A DNA stretch of 64,000 nt from Njordibacter sp905182035 (GTDB taxonomy: Bacteria; Pseudomonadota; Gammaproteobacteria; Pseudomonadales; Balneatricaceae). Location: contig NZ_CP159831.1 in NCBI RefSeq assembly GCF_047730075.1, positions 2,294,001 through 2,358,000 of the forward strand. The letters are read 5' to 3'. Below, piece by piece: positions 43,075 to 52,258 of this stretch. The stretch's first letter is position 1; each line of letters opens with the position of its first letter. The notes beneath the pieces were generated by a model. It was not told where the DNA came from and did no database searches. It worked only from the letters and a program-made list of their open reading frames with translations. Position numbers and translations under genes: made by a program.

Positions 43075-43126
43075 CACCATTTAGCAGCACGATAGTGCAG
43101 TATCAAAGAAATCTCTATTATGTCGA

Positions 43127-43792
43127 TTACAGACGAGGTTTGAGGTCAAATCCACGTACGAGAACTTCAATGGCGAAACGAGTTGCTGGAGGGTATATTT
43201 CGCTATCATAGTCATTGGGTTTAATCACAGCCGCAATTTGTGATTCAAAGTCGGCATAGGTTTGTGTCAAAGCCCAAATCATAAAAAAAACATGCGCTGG
43301 TTCTATGGGGGCCATAAGCCCTTCATTTTGCCACTTCAAAAAAACTTGGCCTTTTTCCTTAACCCAAGCATGCAACTCGGTCTGAAAAAATTCCCCAATC
43401 ACTGGTGCCCCAGCCATAATTTCCATAGCAATTAGGCGCGACGCCTCAGGGTACTGTTGAGACATTTGCATTTTTTTTGAGATATATTTGGTGATCACAT
43501 CTATTGGCTGATCGCTACTTTGCAAATTACCAAGAGTACCCAACCAGCGCCTTAAAACCCGCACTATAACAACGTGATAGAGTTCTTTCTTTGTTTTGAA
43601 GTAATAAAGCATGTTGGTTTTTGACATGCCCGCTTCTTTTGCAATCTCATCAATGCGAGCACCTGAAAAACCTTTACGTGAAAAAACTTTAACTGCAGCT
43701 TCGAGCACTTTTTGTTGGTTTTTTTCACCAATAGATCCCGCTTTAAAGCGACTCGATGTTTCAGACGGAAGTGCATATGAGTGAATATTCAT
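43127..43792 (-). CDS. rutR: TetR-family regulator of the RutR type
   Basis: 221 residues. The N-terminal HTH (SGARIDEIAKEAGMSKTNML followed by YYFKTKKELYHVV) and the C-terminal blocks YPEASRLIAMEIMAGAPVIG and IEPAHVFFMIWALTQTYADF follow the RutR family closely along the whole length. RutR binds uracil or thymine and then releases TTGACCAnnTGGTCAA operators. The gene converges on the cytosine deaminase gene. Sites of this kind ahead of the dihydropyrimidinase, nitrilase and BMP genes fit a local regulon. No box is seen ahead of its own start. Confidence 0.88.
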   Translation of the reverse strand: MNIHSYALPSETSSRFKAGSIGEKNQQKVLEAAVKVFSRKGFSGARIDEIAKEAGMSKTNMLYYFKTKKELYHVVIVRVLRRWLGTLGNLQSSDQPIDVITKYISKKMQMSQQYPEASRLIAMEIMAGAPVIGEFFQTELHAWVKEKGQVFLKWQNEGLMAPIEPAHVFFMIWALTQTYADFESQIAAVIKPNDYDSEIYPPATRFAIEVLVRGFDLKPRL

Positions 43793-44144
43793 GTAAACAA
43801 AAATAGCCTAAATGTTATTATTATATTATAGATCAAGATACATGCTTGTTGTTGCACTGACAAGGCTATAAGGCCTAAAAAGGCAACGGTTTCCACCTAA
43901 CTTTCTAACGGCGCAAAGCCTACTCAATTTAACAGGCTTAAGGTCAGTTTATGTTAGCTATTGAGCGCTAAATGCACCCATATACTGACACCATACTTAA
44001 TAGCAGTTATGGACCTCCATTTGAGGTGGCCGCAGAAGGTGTGCCGCTTACTAAAAAGTATATCAGCTGATTATAGAGTGTTTAGGGCCGTAAATTGCTG
44101 AAAGTTGGAAGTAACAGCCAAGTGATAGTTTGTGTTGTTGCATA
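43793..44144. other. Intergenic stretch without a supported gene
   Basis: Between the regulator's start and the end of the HutD-like gene. It contains short hairpin-like sequences and a TTTAGGGCCGTAAA segment that recalls part of the Sel1 upstream box, but no frame with coding character, RNA gene or T-run terminator was seen. Confidence 0.5.
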
Positions 44145-44792
44145 TTACTGAGGTATAGCAATCACGCCGTGGTAAATTTTTGCCACATTGCTGATAATAG
44201 TATATCTCGAGGCGCCTAAATTCAGACCTTCGTTGCTTGAAATTAGTGCGTCACCTTGCCTCAAACGTTGCGACTGTTGATCCTCTATCCCGCTGTCCAA
44301 CCTCACGTCACCCTCTATAACGTAGACAATATTGACTAGTACTTGGGGTGTATGGTCTCGCAAAAGTGGCAGTTGGAACAGCTCATCTAAGTTCATGTTT
44401 ACAGTTTCTAACTGCAACACCCTATCGTTAACATAAACCTGTGGGTGGTGAATCAGGTTAGTGGCCAGAGCAGTAGTTGTGGTTAGCTTACATTTAAGTT
44501 GAGTGTCTCCAGAAAAATCAAACACCGTGCCGCTTTGGTCGATCAGTGTATTGTTATCTGAGGCATGTATCTCAAATACACATGCACCCCGCAATGTGCG
44601 GTGATGCCTAATGTAGCCGGGGTAAAGCGTGAAGTCAGACTCAGGGACTTCAATACTGGCCGTGGAAAACCGGACCATATAGTCTTTATCAGTAGCTGTT
44701 TCTGGAAACCGATAAATTTCACACACCTTGCCTGCGCCACCTCCCCAAGACTTAAGTGATGCTGGGTTGTGTTTTACGATACGAACATTCAC
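44145..44792 (-). CDS. HutD-family cupin protein
   Basis: 215 residues. The sequence follows the HutD pattern: LKSWGGGAGKVCEIYRFPE at residues 13-31, RFSTASIEVPESDFTLYPGY, a histidine-rich turn RHHRTLRG, and two weak cupin halves after that. HutD proteins accompany histidine utilisation and act as small-molecule-binding governors, but here no hut gene is near. Start is GTG 44792 with GAGG upstream. It is 38 bases downstream of the FrhB-like gene on the same strand and so probably the last gene of the methylamine-type unit. Confidence 0.6.
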   Translation of the reverse strand: MNVRIVKHNPASLKSWGGGAGKVCEIYRFPETATDKDYMVRFSTASIEVPESDFTLYPGYIRHHRTLRGACVFEIHASDNNTLIDQSGTVFDFSGDTQLKCKLTTTTALATNLIHHPQVYVNDRVLQLETVNMNLDELFQLPLLRDHTPQVLVNIVYVIEGDVRLDSGIEDQQSQRLRQGDALISSNEGLNLGASRYTIISNVAKIYHGVIAIPQ

Positions 44793-44830
44793 CTTATTAG
44801 CCTCATTCCAGTCAAGGGTTATAAGTAAGT

Positions 44831-46099
44831 TTAAATGCAGGGTTTAGGCGTAGGCTGGTCTGCCTTACCTGCAATAACCCGGTCTAGGGTGCCTTGGCGT
44901 TGTTGTGCATTAACCACATCGGGCATTTCTGCAGCTAACTCCTTAATGCGCAAACGCTCAGCGTTAGGGAATAAACGCCCAGCGTCCTGCAGACCTTGAT
45001 ACCTTGGCCATGCTGCATATTTTTTTTGCATTTGGTGGGTTTGGTAAATACTCATGTGGTCTGGGGTGATGTCACGCTCAATGACTAATGCTCCAGCAGC
45101 ACTGGCTTCGGCTAGCAAGGTGGTGCCTACCGTAGTTCGTGCGATCACCGCATTAGTGCCAAGATCTGTGGCACTGTCTTCACGGTTGGGCGACCCCAAA
45201 ATCCATGTATCTGCTGCTGCAATATCGGCGGCTTCACCAATACCATCAGGGCAAACTTTACAACGAAAAGGCATGTCCCACATGCTCTCGTCGTCACCCC
45301 AAAAATCTAGATAATGAGCGTCTACAACCTTTTCTTCGGTAGTAATACGGGTTGGACCAGGGCAACCATGGCCACGATATCGCAGACCAGTAACCTGTTC
45401 TGGTTCCACTCCCATCCGTCGATAAAAGGCGTCAGTAGAGTCTGGTGGCAAATAACCACCACACACAGGGGTGAGCCAGAATTTAACCAGCTCATTAACC
45501 CGGTCATCTTCTTCTGCATAGTTGCGTAAACCAGCCAGATCACAGGGTTTACCAATAAAGGCAAAGGGTTGGTTTCGCTCTAGTACCTTCTCAATGGCTA
45601 TCAAGGGTGCCGTGGGACCATAGCGTGAGCCAGAACCTTGTAGTACTTGTTCAGGCGTAGTACTGATATGCATTTCACCAAAGCTGGGCTCAGTACTGTG
45701 AGGTTTGGCATGCAAGATAAAATCAACTTGCTTAGAGGTCAGTAAATAGCAGGCAAGAGCAGTCAGTACCCCCGCTGTGGCGCCGATATGACGTTGGTGG
45801 GCGTCTCCAGCCCAGGTTCGCGCCATACGTTGCCATGGGCCCCATACATTATCTACTTTAGCATCAGTGGCAATGAGCTTGGTTGGTAGGCCTACAGGAT
45901 GCACACCTGGGCAAATTCGGTGAACTAAGTCAGCAGTGGCGTGGTCTATGTCCTCACTTACAATAGGCACTAAATAGCCAGACGTGCCCTTTTGAACCTT
46001 TATTAAATGGTCCCCAGCTGCGGCCTGACAAAGGCCACAACCGGTGCACAACCCGTTTTCAACAATTTGGTCTACGCGTTGTTTTGGAGTGAGAGTCAT
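44831..46099 (-). CDS. FrhB-like Fe-S flavoprotein (F420 hydrogenase/dehydrogenase beta-subunit family)
   Basis: 422 residues. The N-terminus has CTGCGLCQAA (residues 18-27) and further cysteines, then an FrhB_N domain (HIGATAGVLTALACYLL; ASNRYGP-type segment GSGSRYGPTAPL) and the FrhB_C domain with GKPCDLAGLRN, YRGHGCPGPT and FRCKVCPDGIGEAADIAAAD. In methanogens such proteins transfer electrons to F420, which proteobacteria of this kind are not known to make, so FAD or ferredoxin coupling is more likely. AAGGA before the ATG sets the start. It lies next to the MttB-like gene. Confidence 0.85.
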   Translation of the reverse strand: MTLTPKQRVDQIVENGLCTGCGLCQAAAGDHLIKVQKGTSGYLVPIVSEDIDHATADLVHRICPGVHPVGLPTKLIATDAKVDNVWGPWQRMARTWAGDAHQRHIGATAGVLTALACYLLTSKQVDFILHAKPHSTEPSFGEMHISTTPEQVLQGSGSRYGPTAPLIAIEKVLERNQPFAFIGKPCDLAGLRNYAEEDDRVNELVKFWLTPVCGGYLPPDSTDAFYRRMGVEPEQVTGLRYRGHGCPGPTRITTEEKVVDAHYLDFWGDDESMWDMPFRCKVCPDGIGEAADIAAADTWILGSPNREDSATDLGTNAVIARTTVGTTLLAEASAAGALVIERDITPDHMSIYQTHQMQKKYAAWPRYQGLQDAGRLFPNAERLRIKELAAEMPDVVNAQQRQGTLDRVIAGKADQPTPKPCI

Positions 46100-46260
46100 A
46101 GGTAATCCTTGTGCACTTTAACTGTACTTTTGCCTGTATGTAGTAAAAAAATTAGTCTTTAAACCCACATTCGCGATATTTTACTCCCTAACTCAACTAA
46201 TAAGACAGGGTTTTCGTAACCAAAGTAAATGCTCACTTACAAGCATTAACTATCCCAACA

Positions 46261-47772
46261 TTAAGTCAGTAATATAGGGAAATTCTTGCGTATTTCTAAA
46301 TCTATTTCTGGGTCTAAATAGCTAGGTTGGTGCTGCAGCAACTGCTGTGCCTTTACCTTTGCGCGATCCCAGTGATCCAAAGACCCTGACTCTTGCCAGA
46401 CGATAGGCTCTTCACGACTTGCAAGTTTTGGGTAATAATAATCCCGCTCCATAGACATCATGGTTTCTGTCGCATCTATAAAATGGCCAGACCCAGCAAC
46501 AGCTGCTTTAATAGATTCGAAACCTAAATCTTCATCTGTCACTTCAATACCACGAATGGTTCGGTGTACATGGGATAACATTTCATCGTCCATCACAAAC
46601 GCTTCAAACGATGCACCTAACAAACTGGCCATCATGCCCGAAGATTCATACACCATGTTACCACCAGCAAGCCCACAAGCTAAGGCTGAGAGGGCTTTTT
46701 CCATACCCATTTGCGCATCGGGTGCTTTGGCGTCTGTCATACTAGAACCACAACCAGACGGCAGGCCTAAGCTGTTTGAAAGCTGCGCTGATGCCGCATT
46801 AAGAAGCGCCATTTCACCACCACCTCCACGAAAAGCCCCGGTGCGAAGGTCAATGACTAGAGGCCAGTTAGAGAATATCATCGGGTAGCCGGGTTCAAAC
46901 ACATTCACCATAATAAGTGCAGCTAAGGTTTCAGCTAAGGTTAAAGCCAAGGTGCCTGCCAATGGCGCGGGTGAAGTGGCACCAGTCATACCTGCAACGA
47001 TGTTGCTCATAGGCACGCCATACTTCATACACTCCAAAGCTACCATCACCGCATCTTCGCCATACTTCAGTGGCGAAATAACAGGACTTATATGGGCTTT
47101 ACAAAATGGCCTTTGTGCAAATTTACCCTTCCCACCCATGGCCATGTCAAACATTTTAACAATAGGCGCCACGTGTTCTGGCAGCGTAAAGCTTGTAGCC
47201 ACAGGCTTGGTCGTACCTTTTAATAACGCATAAGCCGTATTGATGTCTAACTCGTATAAGTCTGGCACGTCAGTGGCCACACAACAGCGAGTAAACCACG
47301 CAACATTAGGTAACTGATCTACTAAGCGAGTAAAGTCATGCAGGTCGGTTAAGGTAGACGGCCTGTACTGACCACTGTGCAGATCAAGGGTTTGCACCGC
47401 AGCACCACCGGTGCCAAAGTACACTTTATCACCACCTACCTCAATGTCGTGCTTTGGGTCGCGACCATAAAAGGTGAATTGTTTGCAGGCACCAGCAATG
47501 ATCTTCTCAACCATGGCGGGGGGATAGCATAACCTGCCCCCATCATTTAACTTTGCACCATAGTCTAAAGCCTTTTCAAGCAGCACAGGGGGCACATCAG
47601 CCATACCAATTTCATCTAAAATACGCAAAGACTCAGCATAAATACGTCGCACTTGAGCTGGCGTTAAGGGTTGATACTGTCCGCCAGATTGCCCTGGTGC
47701 ACATGGGTTGGTAACTGGAGGTCTAGCCCGTTGAGCATGTTTTGCAGCTCGTGCAGAAGGTCGTCTAGCCAC
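46261..47772 (-). CDS. MttB-superfamily methyltransferase without pyrrolysine
   Basis: 503 residues, the length of trimethylamine methyltransferase. The frame is open with no in-frame amber codon, so it belongs to the non-pyrrolysine branch, whose studied member MtgB demethylates glycine betaine. Blocks VYFGTGGAAVQTLDLHSGQY, MTDAKAPDAQMGMEKALSAL and MVYESSGMMASLLGASFEAF are family-typical. The GTG start overlaps the dehydrogenase stop by eight bases and has GGAGGTG upstream. No corrinoid protein or activase gene is close, so the methyl acceptor is open. Confidence 0.87.
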   Translation of the reverse strand: MARRPSARAAKHAQRARPPVTNPCAPGQSGGQYQPLTPAQVRRIYAESLRILDEIGMADVPPVLLEKALDYGAKLNDGGRLCYPPAMVEKIIAGACKQFTFYGRDPKHDIEVGGDKVYFGTGGAAVQTLDLHSGQYRPSTLTDLHDFTRLVDQLPNVAWFTRCCVATDVPDLYELDINTAYALLKGTTKPVATSFTLPEHVAPIVKMFDMAMGGKGKFAQRPFCKAHISPVISPLKYGEDAVMVALECMKYGVPMSNIVAGMTGATSPAPLAGTLALTLAETLAALIMVNVFEPGYPMIFSNWPLVIDLRTGAFRGGGGEMALLNAASAQLSNSLGLPSGCGSSMTDAKAPDAQMGMEKALSALACGLAGGNMVYESSGMMASLLGASFEAFVMDDEMLSHVHRTIRGIEVTDEDLGFESIKAAVAGSGHFIDATETMMSMERDYYYPKLASREEPIVWQESGSLDHWDRAKVKAQQLLQHQPSYLDPEIDLEIRKNFPILLT

Positions 47773-50218
47773 CGGTCACCTCCAGCTCTTTATTGCGTGG
47801 TTTAAGATTCTCTGGATCATATAAACAGCGTTCAATCACCTGCGCATCTCGATATGTGCCAATAATACGTACCGTAAATAACTGATCTGCCTGCGCGAAT
47901 TCAGCTTCTACATAGGCATAGGCGAGGTTTTTGTCAACTCTGTGGCCATAACCACCAGAGGTGACTACACCTACCTGCTTACCCTGGTAAAATACAGGAT
48001 CGCCTCCGTGGGCAGGTGCGGTCTCACATGCCACTTCCAAAGTAACTAATTTTTTAGAACAGCCTTTGGTAAGGGCTTTAATCAGCGCCTGTTTGCCAAC
48101 AAAGTCAGATTTATTGAGCTGAACAAAACGGTATAAGCCAGCCTCCATCGGATTAAATTCATCAATGATATCTGCCTTCCAGTGTAAATAACCTTTTTCC
48201 AAACGCATGGATTCCGAAGCATAGAGGCCAAACCTACTTAAATTAAAGGCTTCTCCAGCACTTTTTAGTAGCTGCCAAACCAAATACAGCTGCTCATTAG
48301 GCACATGTAATTCGTAGGCTAGCTCACCTGAAAAACTAACACTCATGGCCTGCACTTGGGCATGACCAATACCCATAGAACGCACCTGCATCCAACCAAA
48401 GGTTTGTGCACTCCAATCACAACGAGGCGATAATGATTGCAGTAAGTCGCGGGATTTAGGGCCCGCCAAAACCAAAATAGTGTGGCTGTTGGCCATCTCT
48501 TTGAGACTCACAGTGGCTGGCATACTGGTAGATAAATAGTCCCTATCATGCCATTCTGCAGCTGCTGCAGACCCATACCAGAAGTGGTTGTCACCTAACT
48601 TAGCAAGGGTTGCCTCGCACAACATATGGCCATTATGATTGAGTAGATAGCACAAGCGTACCTGACCCACATTTTCCGGTATGCCACCACACGCCAAATG
48701 ATCTAGCCACTCTTCTACACCTTCACCCTTAAGTTCATAGCGGTTAAAGCCAGACACTTCCATTACGCCCACGTCTTTCTGAAGGGCGGCGATTTCTTGC
48801 GCTACTATGGGATGAGATTCATTAAAGCAATACGTTGCTGTTTCTTCAAAATCTGCCGTTGGTTTGAACATCAACACTCGTTCCCAACCATTTACTGTGC
48901 CCCACACTGCTCCTACTTGATCTAACACACTGTAGAGTGGTGTTGTACGAGCTAACCGCGCTGCTGGGCGTTGCTCATGGGGCATGTGATAGTGAAACTC
49001 ATTTTGGTAGTCTTCTATGGCTTTAAGACACGTGTGTTCAGTATTCGCGTATTCAGTAAATCGGCGTGGGTCTGTGTACCAAGAATCCCACTCTGACTGA
49101 CCTGACACAATAATCTCTGCCAAAATCTTGCCATGGCCACCACTTTCACCGATACCAGCACGCAGGCCAATGGCACAATAAGCATTTTCAATGCCAGGAA
49201 TAGGCCCGATTAGTGGGGCGCCATCAATCGTATAGGTAATAGGGCCATTAATAATGGTGTGAATACCTACATTTTTTAAGGCTGGTAAACATTCAAAAAT
49301 ACCCTCCATATTGTCTAAACACCGATCTAAATCATCTACACAAAGGGCCTTAGTAAAGTCTGGGCTGATACCATCCATACCAAAGGTTTTACAGCCTTGT
49401 TCATAGACCCCAACCAATAACCCCTTTTTTTCTTGTCGGCAATAAAAATCATCCCGTGGGTCACGGATAATCGGCACCCTAAAATCCAAAGCCTCAAGTT
49501 CTACCATGGGCTCCGTAAGAAAATACATGTGTTCCATGGAGGTTACTGGATGCTGAACGCCCAACATGTTGCCTACTTCATTTACACGGTAGCCAGTGGC
49601 ATTGACCACTTTTTCGCAGGTAATGTCGCCTTTGAGGGTATGCACAATGAACTCGCCATTAGCTTTACGGGTAATGTTTTCTACAGGATTAAAACGATAC
49701 ACCTTAGCCCCCGCTTCTCTGGCTTTACGCACCATGGCAAAGGTAATACCGGCTGGGTCGATGTCACCATCTAACGGGTCCCACCAAGCACCTAGCAACC
49801 CATCTGGGTTTAATAGCGGATGGCGCCTAGCGACTTCGGCTGGGTCAATAAATTCCATGTCGGCACCCATGCCATTAGCCATACCCACCATGTGCTGGTA
49901 GGTATCAACTTGAGCGGCTGTGTTCGCAAGGCGCATGCCACCAGTAATATGGTAGGAAAACGGAAAGTCCACATCATCTGCTAACTGTTTATACAGTTGA
50001 ATACTGTGGCGCTTAAGGGCAATAGCAGTTTGATTAGCACCAAATTGGGTCACTTGTGCTGCCGCATGCCAAGTGGAGCCAGAGGTAAGCTCATCCCGTT
50101 CAACTAACACAATATCGGTCCAGCCGTGATCTATAGCCAAATGATAAAATACTGATGCACCGGCAATACCGCCACCAATCACCACCACGCGCGCGTGAGA
50201 ATCTACCCGTTCGCTCAT
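47765..50218 (-). CDS. FAD-dependent dimethylglycine/sarcosine dehydrogenase-like protein with GcvT domain
   Basis: 817 residues. FAD binds at VVIGGGIAGASVFYHLAIDH with GSTWHAAAQVTQFGANQTA behind it, as in dimethylglycine dehydrogenase; the FAO central domain runs to about 430. The second half is a GcvT/aminomethyltransferase fold (about 440-800) that in relatives binds tetrahydrofolate and takes up the one-carbon unit as methylene-THF. It should oxidise an N-methyl group of a glycine derivative. It is the first gene of the unit with the MttB-like and FrhB-like genes and diverges from a LysR regulator. Confidence 0.9.
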   Translation of the reverse strand: MSERVDSHARVVVIGGGIAGASVFYHLAIDHGWTDIVLVERDELTSGSTWHAAAQVTQFGANQTAIALKRHSIQLYKQLADDVDFPFSYHITGGMRLANTAAQVDTYQHMVGMANGMGADMEFIDPAEVARRHPLLNPDGLLGAWWDPLDGDIDPAGITFAMVRKAREAGAKVYRFNPVENITRKANGEFIVHTLKGDITCEKVVNATGYRVNEVGNMLGVQHPVTSMEHMYFLTEPMVELEALDFRVPIIRDPRDDFYCRQEKKGLLVGVYEQGCKTFGMDGISPDFTKALCVDDLDRCLDNMEGIFECLPALKNVGIHTIINGPITYTIDGAPLIGPIPGIENAYCAIGLRAGIGESGGHGKILAEIIVSGQSEWDSWYTDPRRFTEYANTEHTCLKAIEDYQNEFHYHMPHEQRPAARLARTTPLYSVLDQVGAVWGTVNGWERVLMFKPTADFEETATYCFNESHPIVAQEIAALQKDVGVMEVSGFNRYELKGEGVEEWLDHLACGGIPENVGQVRLCYLLNHNGHMLCEATLAKLGDNHFWYGSAAAAEWHDRDYLSTSMPATVSLKEMANSHTILVLAGPKSRDLLQSLSPRCDWSAQTFGWMQVRSMGIGHAQVQAMSVSFSGELAYELHVPNEQLYLVWQLLKSAGEAFNLSRFGLYASESMRLEKGYLHWKADIIDEFNPMEAGLYRFVQLNKSDFVGKQALIKALTKGCSKKLVTLEVACETAPAHGGDPVFYQGKQVGVVTSGGYGHRVDKNLAYAYVEAEFAQADQLFTVRIIGTYRDAQVIERCLYDPENLKPRNKELEVTGG

Positions 50219-50350
50219 ACTTCAACCCCAAAAAAATAGCCTGACTACATCAGTACTTTGCTTGAATATAACCCCAATTTACTCACACAAAAAGCATCAG
50301 ACAAGTAAAAACTATTGCATTATGGTTCAAAAATATTCAACAATAGGCTA

Positions 50351-51241
50351 ATGAAACATTCCCTCCCCCCTCTGGATTCGTTAAAAGCTTTTGAAGCTGC
50401 CGCAAGGCGCTTAAGCATTACCTTAGCAGCCGATGAACTGTGCCTCACTAAAGGTGCAGTAAGCTACCAAATTAAACGCTTAGAGCAACACCTTGGGCAC
50501 CCATTATTTAAACGAACAACGCGCCAGATTTTACTTACCGATGCTGGCCAAATGTTTTACCAAACCACCCAAAAAGTATTTGAAGACTTGTCCAACCAAA
50601 TACGCCTGCTAAACCAACAACATCAACAAAATTTGGTCATTGCGGTGACTAGCTATGTTGCGTTGCGCTGGCTTTCCCCAAAATTGGCCAGTTTTTGTGC
50701 GCAGCACCCCAGCATTAATGTGATCATTCAGCACGCCATTAATCAGCCCCATTTTAGCAACCAAGGAGTGGATATTAGTATTCGTTGGCAAGAGTGTGGG
50801 GGCAGCTTAAACAATGACACTGGCATCCATTTACCTATGCCAATGTTTGCTGTAGCCAGCCCAAGCTTAATCCAACGATACCAATTGTTGGCGGGGGGTT
50901 TGGATGCGCCAGCAAATCTTGGCCAAGCACCCTGGCTCAGCATCCCTTTGTTATGTGAAGAGAGAGATTTAGACTTATGGCAACTCTGGTGCCAAGGACA
51001 GCCCTTAGCCAACCCCCACCACATGATCGAAGATGCCAATGTGCGGGTACAAGCCGCCATTGATGGCCAAGGTATTATGCTGGCAGATGCCTTAATGCAA
51101 ACAGAGATTAACAATCACAGCCTAATCTCCGTGAGCACTCACCAATTGCAAGGATATGGTTATGTTATTACCCCCCACTCAAGTCATCCACAAGTGCAGT
51201 TGTTAATGCGGTGGTTACAAACTTTCGCAGACTCATTTTAA
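50351..51241 (+). CDS. LysR-family transcriptional regulator (GcvA-like)
   Basis: 296 residues from ATG 50351; a TTG 36 bases upstream keeps the frame but lengthens it past the usual start MKHSLPPLDSLKAFEAAARR. The winged helix covers residues 5-65 (LSITLAADELCLTKGAVSYQ, RLEQHLGHPLFKR) and a periplasmic-binding-type ligand domain follows. GcvA-like members control glycine-related genes. It is transcribed divergently from the dehydrogenase-like gene over a 130-base gap and is its likely regulator. Confidence 0.88.
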   Translation: MKHSLPPLDSLKAFEAAARRLSITLAADELCLTKGAVSYQIKRLEQHLGHPLFKRTTRQILLTDAGQMFYQTTQKVFEDLSNQIRLLNQQHQQNLVIAVTSYVALRWLSPKLASFCAQHPSINVIIQHAINQPHFSNQGVDISIRWQECGGSLNNDTGIHLPMPMFAVASPSLIQRYQLLAGGLDAPANLGQAPWLSIPLLCEERDLDLWQLWCQGQPLANPHHMIEDANVRVQAAIDGQGIMLADALMQTEINNHSLISVSTHQLQGYGYVITPHSSHPQVQLLMRWLQTFADSF

Positions 51242-51304
51242 CTAGTGTTATCAGTCAGAAAACTAGCTATAGTGAGCGATCGTTTTCCCATCATAGTTTG
51301 TCAT

Positions 51305-52180
51305 ATGCCTAGCAAATCAGAAAATCTCACCGGCATGTTTTACATGACCCTATCCATGGCATCATTCTGTCTAGCCGACTTAGCCTTAAAATGGGCTTGT
51401 GAACTACTACCCACAGGGCAGGTGATGTTCATTCTGGGATTGGGTTGCTGCGCCCTGTTTTGGTCTATCGTTAGCCGTAAACAAGAAAAAGTTCTAACCC
51501 GCGTATTTTTTATACCCGCAGTGCTATTGCGAACTGTGGGTGAAGCCGTTGCTGTAATCTTCATTTTTCTAGCATTAATAAACTCCGCCTTCACTTCTGT
51601 AGCGGCCATTTTACAAACCCTGCCTTTATTGATGACTTTAATATCATTTCTATTTTTGGGCGAAAAAGTGGGCATGCGCCACCTTTTGGCAGTGGTTGTT
51701 GGGTTTGCTGGGGTATTGCTTATCATTCAACCTGGCGCAGACAGCTTTGATGTATTTTCTCTCTACGCAGTGCTGGCAGTGATCGGACTGTCTATGCGCG
51801 ATGTAGGTTCACACTTATCACCCAGTTCAATTTCTGCTTCAATGTTAGCCCTCTATGGGGCTATGACATTTGTGGTTATCGGTTTGGTAATGATGTGGTT
51901 TGGGGGGGCTAAAATGCCTTCATTGGAGGCAGCAGGTTATTTACTGGCGATGATTTTATTAGCCTCATCTGGCAGTTATTACACAACTAAAGCAATGCGT
52001 TTGGGCGAAATATCTGTCATTAGCCCATTACGCTATACGCGTCTATTATTCGGCATGATGGTGGGTGTGTTTATACTGCATGAAGAAGTAGATCAATACA
52101 TGCTGCTGGGTTCAGCCATTATCGTTATGGCTGGACTTTATGTTTTGTTTAGAGAACAACGTTATAGGGTAGTGCATTAA
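51305..52180 (+). CDS. EamA-family (DMT) transporter
   Basis: About 291 residues with ten hydrophobic helices in two EamA halves. The signature ALINSAFTSVAAILQTLPLL closes helix 3-4 and FLGEKVGMRHLLAVVVGFAG starts the next pair, as in drug/metabolite exporters. The start could be ATG 51305 or GTG 51245; neither has a clear binding site. It follows the LysR gene closely and may be cotranscribed. Likely exports an amino acid or methylated amine; substrate unknown. Confidence 0.85.
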   Translation: MPSKSENLTGMFYMTLSMASFCLADLALKWACELLPTGQVMFILGLGCCALFWSIVSRKQEKVLTRVFFIPAVLLRTVGEAVAVIFIFLALINSAFTSVAAILQTLPLLMTLISFLFLGEKVGMRHLLAVVVGFAGVLLIIQPGADSFDVFSLYAVLAVIGLSMRDVGSHLSPSSISASMLALYGAMTFVVIGLVMMWFGGAKMPSLEAAGYLLAMILLASSGSYYTTKAMRLGEISVISPLRYTRLLFGMMVGVFILHEEVDQYMLLGSAIIVMAGLYVLFREQRYRVVH

Positions 52181-52258
52181 TCAGCAACATTGAGACTTCT
52201 TCGATAATGATAATTAATTTCAATAATATAAAGGCACTCACCAGCCTAGAATTAATTA

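Noticed and set aside
44831..46099. Evidence for F420 biosynthesis or a hydrogenase
   Set aside because: Only the beta-subunit-like protein is present; no hydrogenase subunits or F420 synthesis genes are visible, so the family name does not imply F420.
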